DNA from: Hyphomicrobiales bacterium
GTDB lineage: Bacteria > Pseudomonadota > Alphaproteobacteria > Rhizobiales > Rhizobiaceae
DNA: 64,000 nt
Assembly: GCA_900467185.1 (NCBI GenBank)
Contig: UBPA01000007.1
Span: 1-64,000 of the forward strand
Reading direction: 5' to 3'
In this document: positions 60,249 through 64,000 of the stretch, piece after piece
Layout: each line of letters begins with the position of its first letter
Position numbering within the stretch: position 1 is the stretch's first letter
Notes under the pieces: generated by a model
Databases searched by the model: none
What the model saw: only the letters and a program-made list of their open reading frames with translations
Told to the model about the DNA's origin: nothing
Made by a program: the position numbers and the translations under genes

Positions 60249-61265
60249 TTAGAAGTCGCGCTGCAGACGGAGGAAGCCGGTCCACTTTTCGGAGTCCGGG
60301 CCAGCATCGTTGTTTTCGTCGTAGTAGTTGACGGTCGCAACGGTCTTCAGGCCGGTCGTGATCTGGTACTGAGCGGTGACGCCAGCCTTCCACGCTTCGA
60401 TGTTGCTGTTGAACTTGACGTTGCCGAAGTACTGCGCGCCGGGGGTGATCGTCAGCTTGTCCGTTGCCTTGATGGCGTAGGAAGCTGCAACAGCCCATTC
60501 GGACTTGGACCAGTAGTAGCTCGGGTCCGTAGCGTAGACGCCAGCGACAGCAAGCGAGCCCGGGCCGACATCGGCGGTGACGATGGCGCGGAAGGCGGCT
60601 TCGTCAACGTTGAAGTCGTAGGAACCGATGAGGTTTGCCGAGACGCCGCCCAGCGTGTAGCCGAGCTTGCCGGAGACGCCGACGTCGTCGTTGGACTTGA
60701 CGTTGGTGGATGCCAGTTCTTCGACGGCAACGCCGAGGACGACCGGGCCACCTTCATAGGCGTAGCGGATGCTGTTCTGCAGGGTTTCTTCGGAACCGAT
60801 CGAGTCGGTCTCGCCGGCAATGCCGTCGTCCCACCAGTTGTAGAAGTAACCGACGTCGAAACCAGCGATGTTGATCCAGGCGCCGTCGAGCAGCGTGTCC
60901 TTGGTGTCGTTGGCTTCCAGGTTGATGTAGCCGGTCAGCGCGCCGAATTCGGTGTCGCTCTTGGCTTCGATGGTCAGATAGCCCTTCGTCTGGGCATCAT
61001 AGTCGCCGTACTGCTTGTCGTCGTTGAAACGATCCTTGGCGCCAAATGCGTCTTCGTCGTACTTGATCTGCGTACGAACGTAGCCGCCGATCTTGAGGCA
61101 GGTTTCCGTGCCCGGGATGTAGAAGTAGCCGGTGCCGAAGGCGTCGCAGACGCGAACGTATTCCAGTGCTTCCGGTTCAGCAGCGACGATAGCGTCGGCA
61201 GCGTGTGCGCCGGATACTGCTGCGAGAGCAGCAGCGGAGCCGAGAAGAAGGCTCTTAATGTTCAT
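60249..61265 (-). CDS. RopA-type outer membrane porin 1
   Basis: A 338-residue 16-strand-type porin of the rhizobial RopA/porin_2 family. Signal peptide 1-22 (MNIKSLLLGSAAALAAVSG, cleaved after AHA), then the conserved YVRVCDAFGTGYFYIPGTE, ETCLKIGGYVRT, DGAWINIAGFDVGYFYNWWD, many alternating strands, and a C-terminal FLRLQRDF ending in Phe as required for BamA recognition. Codon use is that of a strongly expressed gene. The ribosome site is TGGAGG. It is paired head to head with porin 2. Confidence 0.95.
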   Translation of the reverse strand: MNIKSLLLGSAAALAAVSGAHAADAIVAAEPEALEYVRVCDAFGTGYFYIPGTETCLKIGGYVRTQIKYDEDAFGAKDRFNDDKQYGDYDAQTKGYLTIEAKSDTEFGALTGYINLEANDTKDTLLDGAWINIAGFDVGYFYNWWDDGIAGETDSIGSEETLQNSIRYAYEGGPVVLGVAVEELASTNVKSNDDVGVSGKLGYTLGGVSANLIGSYDFNVDEAAFRAIVTADVGPGSLAVAGVYATDPSYYWSKSEWAVAASYAIKATDKLTITPGAQYFGNVKFNSNIEAWKAGVTAQYQITTGLKTVATVNYYDENNDAGPDSEKWTGFLRLQRDF

Positions 61266-62067
61266 TTCTGACCTCCAGTCAAAAATGAGTCCAAACTTAC
61301 CAAACGTCCGGTCCACAGGGCTTTCGGGCTGCGAGGCCGCCGCCCGGCTGCGCGGTGGCGTCTCCGCCGGCCGATGGCAGCGATGCGGCGCAGGCGCGCG
61401 ATCGGGCGGACGAACGTCCCGATATCGATTCTCCCGGCGGGAATCAGGCGTGGCGACCGATTCTCCGGCCGGGCGGAAGGGCCTGGCGCCCGGGTGTCCG
61501 GGCGGCTGATCGCAGCGGCGAGAGGGCCTCAAGCGCGGCGCAGCCCCTGTTTTGCCACGTTCCACACCAGTTTCGCGCAAGCCTCAACCGGGCTAAGCAC
61601 TTCGCAACAAACGATTTTCTTAAGGTCTCATTAAGACTTCGGAGCCCGGATGGCCATTTTGTGTCGTTTCAGCAACAGGACATGCGGAAGGGCGGACGAA
61701 AGGAGGCGGGATAGCAAGTTGGTGATTGCGCCATCGGCCTGGTCAGGTATTTTCAAATCCAGAAGCAAGGGCGGTTGATCGCCAACTTCTGAAGTGTTGG
61801 GGATGGGGCAGGGAACGCTGTCCTTCAGCAAAATACCCAGACCCGTTTTAAACTTTTGACTGGAGGTCAGAAATGAACATTAAGAGCCTTCTTCTCGGCT
61901 CCGCTGCCGCTCTCGCAGCAGTATCCGGCGCACACGCTGCCGACGCTATCGTCGCTGCTGAACCGGAAGCAATGGAATACGTTCGCGTTTGCGACGCTTT
62001 CGGCACCGGCTACTTCTACATCCCGGGCACGGAAACCTGCCTCAAGATCGGCGGCTACGTTCGTACG
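61071..62067. repeat. Large inverted repeat: near-identical 5' ends of two divergent porin genes
   Basis: Arm 1 (61071-61284) and arm 2 (61854-62067) are 214 bases each and differ at only four positions by my reading. They cover the ribosome site (TTTTGACTGGAGGTCAG), the signal peptide and the first 65 codons of the two genes. The spacer is 569 bases. Identity at silent sites as well as coding ones points to gene conversion or recent duplication of this part. Confidence 0.85.
61266..61872. other. 607-base divergent promoter region of the porin pair
   Basis: No gene is convincing. The leftward part (61310-61560) is very GC-rich; the rightward part is AT-richer. Outside the first 20 bases next to each start, the two sides are not similar, so the two porins have different promoters and probably different regulation. 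Confidence 0.6.
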
Positions 62068-62901
62068 GAACTTCGCTTCAACGAAAATTCCTACGGTGCA
62101 AACGGCCGTGGCGACTACGACGGCTACTCGCGTGGCTACTTGACGTTCGCTGCCAAGAACGACACGGAATACGGCACGCTGTCGTCCTACATCAACCTTC
62201 AGGCTGATACCGAAAGCGACGTATTCCTTGACGGCGCATGGATCAACATCGCTGGTTTCGACGTCGGTTACTTCTACAGCTACTGGGACGATGGTCTCTC
62301 TGGCGAAACCGACTCGCTCGACTCTTCGTTCGGCGCTCTACAGAACTCGGCTCGTTACACCTATGACGCCGGCTCCTTCGTCGCCAGCGTTTCGGTTGAA
62401 GAAGTTGAAAACACCTACTTCACCGACCGCGACAGCAACAACGACCTCGGCGTAACCGGCAAGCTCGGTGCGACGATCGGCGGCTTCAACGTCTACGGTC
62501 TCGCTTCCTACGACGTCGACGTCGAAGAAGCAGCTTTCCGCCTGCTCGCCACGGCTGAAATCGGCCCGGGCACGTTCGGCATCGCTGGCCAGTACGCCAC
62601 GAACCCGAACTACTACTACGACCGCGCTGAATGGACCGTTGCAGCTGAATACGCTGTCAAGGCAACCGACAAGCTGACGATCACCCCGGCCGCTCAGTAC
62701 TTCGGCAACGTCCGCACGGGCAGCCAGTTCAACAACGACCTCGACGCTTGGAAGGTTGGTCTGACGGCTGGCTACCAGGTTACGGAAGGCCTGCGCACGC
62801 TGGCAACCGTCAACTACACGAAGTTCGACGGCGACGCAGCTGACACGCTCGTATCCGACGACCAGTGGACGGGCTTCCTCCGCCTGCAGCGCGACTTCTA
62901 A
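61873..62901 (+). CDS. RopA-type outer membrane porin 2
   Basis: A 342-residue paralogue of porin 1 with the same signal peptide and entry sequence (YVRVCDAFGTGYFYIPGTE), the shared DGAWINIAGFDVGYFYSYWD and the C-terminal FLRLQRDF. The middle is diverged, mainly in predicted surface loops (TYFTDRDSNNDLG, NPNYYYDRAEW). Codon use is biased to GCT/GAA/ACG, as in porin 1 and unlike the neighbouring genes. Same ribosome site. A strong terminator follows. Confidence 0.95.
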   Translation: MNIKSLLLGSAAALAAVSGAHAADAIVAAEPEAMEYVRVCDAFGTGYFYIPGTETCLKIGGYVRTELRFNENSYGANGRGDYDGYSRGYLTFAAKNDTEYGTLSSYINLQADTESDVFLDGAWINIAGFDVGYFYSYWDDGLSGETDSLDSSFGALQNSARYTYDAGSFVASVSVEEVENTYFTDRDSNNDLGVTGKLGATIGGFNVYGLASYDVDVEEAAFRLLATAEIGPGTFGIAGQYATNPNYYYDRAEWTVAAEYAVKATDKLTITPAAQYFGNVRTGSQFNNDLDAWKVGLTAGYQVTEGLRTLATVNYTKFDGDAADTLVSDDQWTGFLRLQRDF

Positions 62902-62929
62902 TATCACTTGACCTCACGGTCATTGATGG

Positions 62930-62957
62930 AAAACCCGGCAGAGATGCCGGGTTTTTT
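62930..62957 (+). terminator. Rho-independent terminator of porin 2
   Basis: AAAACCCGGCA and TGCCGGGTTTT form an 11-bp stem with a GAGA loop, followed by TT. It is about 30 bases past the porin stop. Confidence 0.92.
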
Positions 62958-63008
62958 CGTATGTGGACGCGACGGGCGAGGAAAGACCCTGCGCCACCTG
63001 TCTGCGGC

Positions 63009-63902
63009 TCACGCCAATGTTGCGAGAAAGTCCGCGACCGGCGCGATCACGCCGGGAAGGTGGAGGAGGGGGGCGTGCCCCTGGCCGGGCACCGTCAGGG
63101 ACCGCAGGCCGGGATGGCGCCGGGCCATGTCCGAAACCGTCTTTTGCGAGAGAAGAGATGATGTCTCGCCGCGGATCACCATGAGCGGCTGTTCCCGCAG
63201 CCGATCGAAGAGGGGCCAGAGGTCGGCAAGGGGCGTCTCGGCCGAGAGTTCGAGGAGCGGCGCGACGAGGGCAGGGTCGAAATCGGGCAGGATGACGCCG
63301 TCCGTTTCGCGGTAGAGGCTCTGTGCCATCTCGTCCCAATCCGCAGCCCGAAGGGCGGGAAAGGCCGGCCCATGCAGCATTTTCAATGCCGCGGCCGCCG
63401 CACGCCATGATGTGTAGCGGCCTTCGTCGTTCAGGTAGCGGGCGATGGCGAGCAGTCCGCCGATTTCGATCACGGGCCCGATGTCGTTGAGAATGTTGGC
63501 CCGTGAAAGTCCGGGCGCCATGCCCGGCAGAAGGTGGAGGATCAAGCCGCCGCGCGACGTTCCGACGAAGATGGCGGCCTCGATGCCGAGCGCGCTGCAG
63601 ATGTCCACGACGTCGCCTGCCTCGACGGCGAGCTGGTAGCGGCTCGGGTCCGGGTCCCAGTCGGATCGCCCGCGGCCGCGATAATCGATCGCGATCACAC
63701 GTCGCGGCCTCTTCCGATCGTTCGAGACCGCCCGGGCAAAGCCATGGAAGTCGCGGGAATTGCGGCTGAGACCGGGAAGACAGATGACGGGCAGGCTATC
63801 GTCACCGTCTGCCGAGGGGCGAGCGGCAGGATAGCCCGCCGCAAACAGCGTCAGCCCATCGCGAACCCGGATGAAATGCTCGACGATCCCGTTCTCGTCC
63901 AT
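63009..63902 (-). CDS. Alpha/beta-fold hydrolase
   Basis: A 297-residue hydrolase. Oxyanion region VICLPGLSRNSRDFHGFARA, IAIDYRGRGRSDW, nucleophile elbow VGTSRGGLILHLL (Ser in GTSRGG), acid candidate in LPDFDPALVAPLL-LMVIRGE, and catalytic His in PGQGHAPLLHLPG. Soluble, with a helical cap domain (about 150-215). Substrate unknown. ATG 63902 follows GGGAGGACAG. The remaining 98 bases of the window hold nothing recognisable. Confidence 0.9.
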   Translation of the reverse strand: MDENGIVEHFIRVRDGLTLFAAGYPAARPSADGDDSLPVICLPGLSRNSRDFHGFARAVSNDRKRPRRVIAIDYRGRGRSDWDPDPSRYQLAVEAGDVVDICSALGIEAAIFVGTSRGGLILHLLPGMAPGLSRANILNDIGPVIEIGGLLAIARYLNDEGRYTSWRAAAAALKMLHGPAFPALRAADWDEMAQSLYRETDGVILPDFDPALVAPLLELSAETPLADLWPLFDRLREQPLMVIRGETSSLLSQKTVSDMARRHPGLRSLTVPGQGHAPLLHLPGVIAPVADFLATLA

Positions 63903-64000
63903 CTGTCCTCCCTTCGCGGAGGTTCGTTTCGCTCCGCGGTGCCAGCTCTCACGTCTTTATAAAAGGGAGGAGGGCGACGGCGAAAGGAAGAATGGAGGAA

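Noticed and set aside
61266-61580. N-terminal extension of porin 1 upstream of 61265
   Set aside because: The frame stays open to 61580, but the sequence is Arg/Pro-rich, while MNIKSLLLG at 61265 has a proper ribosome site and signal peptide shared with porin 2.
1-64000. CRISPR arrays, insertion sequences, rRNA and other tRNA genes
   Set aside because: No regularly spaced repeats, transposase genes with terminal repeats, or further RNA genes were seen on either strand.

Overview
The window is about 64 kb of GC-rich chromosome from an alphaproteobacterium, most likely a member of the Rhizobiaceae (Hyphomicrobiales). This is inferred from gene content and order: feuN-feuP-feuQ, ccmIEFH (cycHJKL), degP, a two-component pair, glnE, a PleC-like kinase and pepN; the RopA-type porins; and a rhizobial-style intergenic palindromic repeat. 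There is no plasmid replication gene, CRISPR array or insertion sequence.

Layout. 1-2718: the 3' side of the window edge cuts a class A penicillin-binding protein, followed by a divergent YcgN-family cysteine-cluster protein. 2721-19294: a compact 16.5 kb virion-structure cluster with the gene order of the Rhodobacter capsulatus gene transfer agent (RcGTA g1 to g15): small-terminase-like, TerL, portal, prohead protease, HK97 capsid, connector, adaptor, DUF3168, major tail protein, gp10, tail chaperone, tape measure, DUF2460, DUF2163, NlpC/P60 and a 1269-residue tip protein. Replication, integrase and repressor genes are absent, which favours a GTA over a prophage. Several things interrupt the canonical order: a GH19-type endolysin coupled to the portal gene, two tiny paralogous genes on the opposite strand, an opposite-strand ribbon-helix-helix gene with a dyad in front of it, and a small membrane protein gene.

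19473-36554: feuN-feuP-feuQ, a 17-kDa-antigen-like lipoprotein, the cytochrome c maturation operon ccmIEFH, a frameshifted remnant of an AAA ATPase, a DegP protease, an OmpR/EnvZ-type pair, glnE, and a convergent PleC-like kinase. 36770-45866: pepN, an EamA exporter, two unknown small proteins, a uracil-DNA glycosylase, a YegD-like Hsp70 and ETF:ubiquinone oxidoreductase. 46005-55905: mostly single genes (Sel1, DUF2147, GST, YnfA, AMP nucleosidase, lipid kinase, L,D-transpeptidase, DUF992, aminotransferase, DUF2177, PilZ-like, a repeat protein). 56094-63902: tRNA-Ser(GCU), two transglutaminases, a lone tyrosine recombinase, two divergent porins whose 5' ends form a near-perfect 214-bp inverted repeat, and an alpha/beta hydrolase.

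How it fits together: many of the host genes concern the envelope (PBP, FeuNPQ, Ccm, DegP, porins, L,D-transpeptidase) and signalling. The GTA-like cluster is the main accessory-looking block. Its embedded opposite-strand genes and dyads are the best candidates for undescribed biology here.
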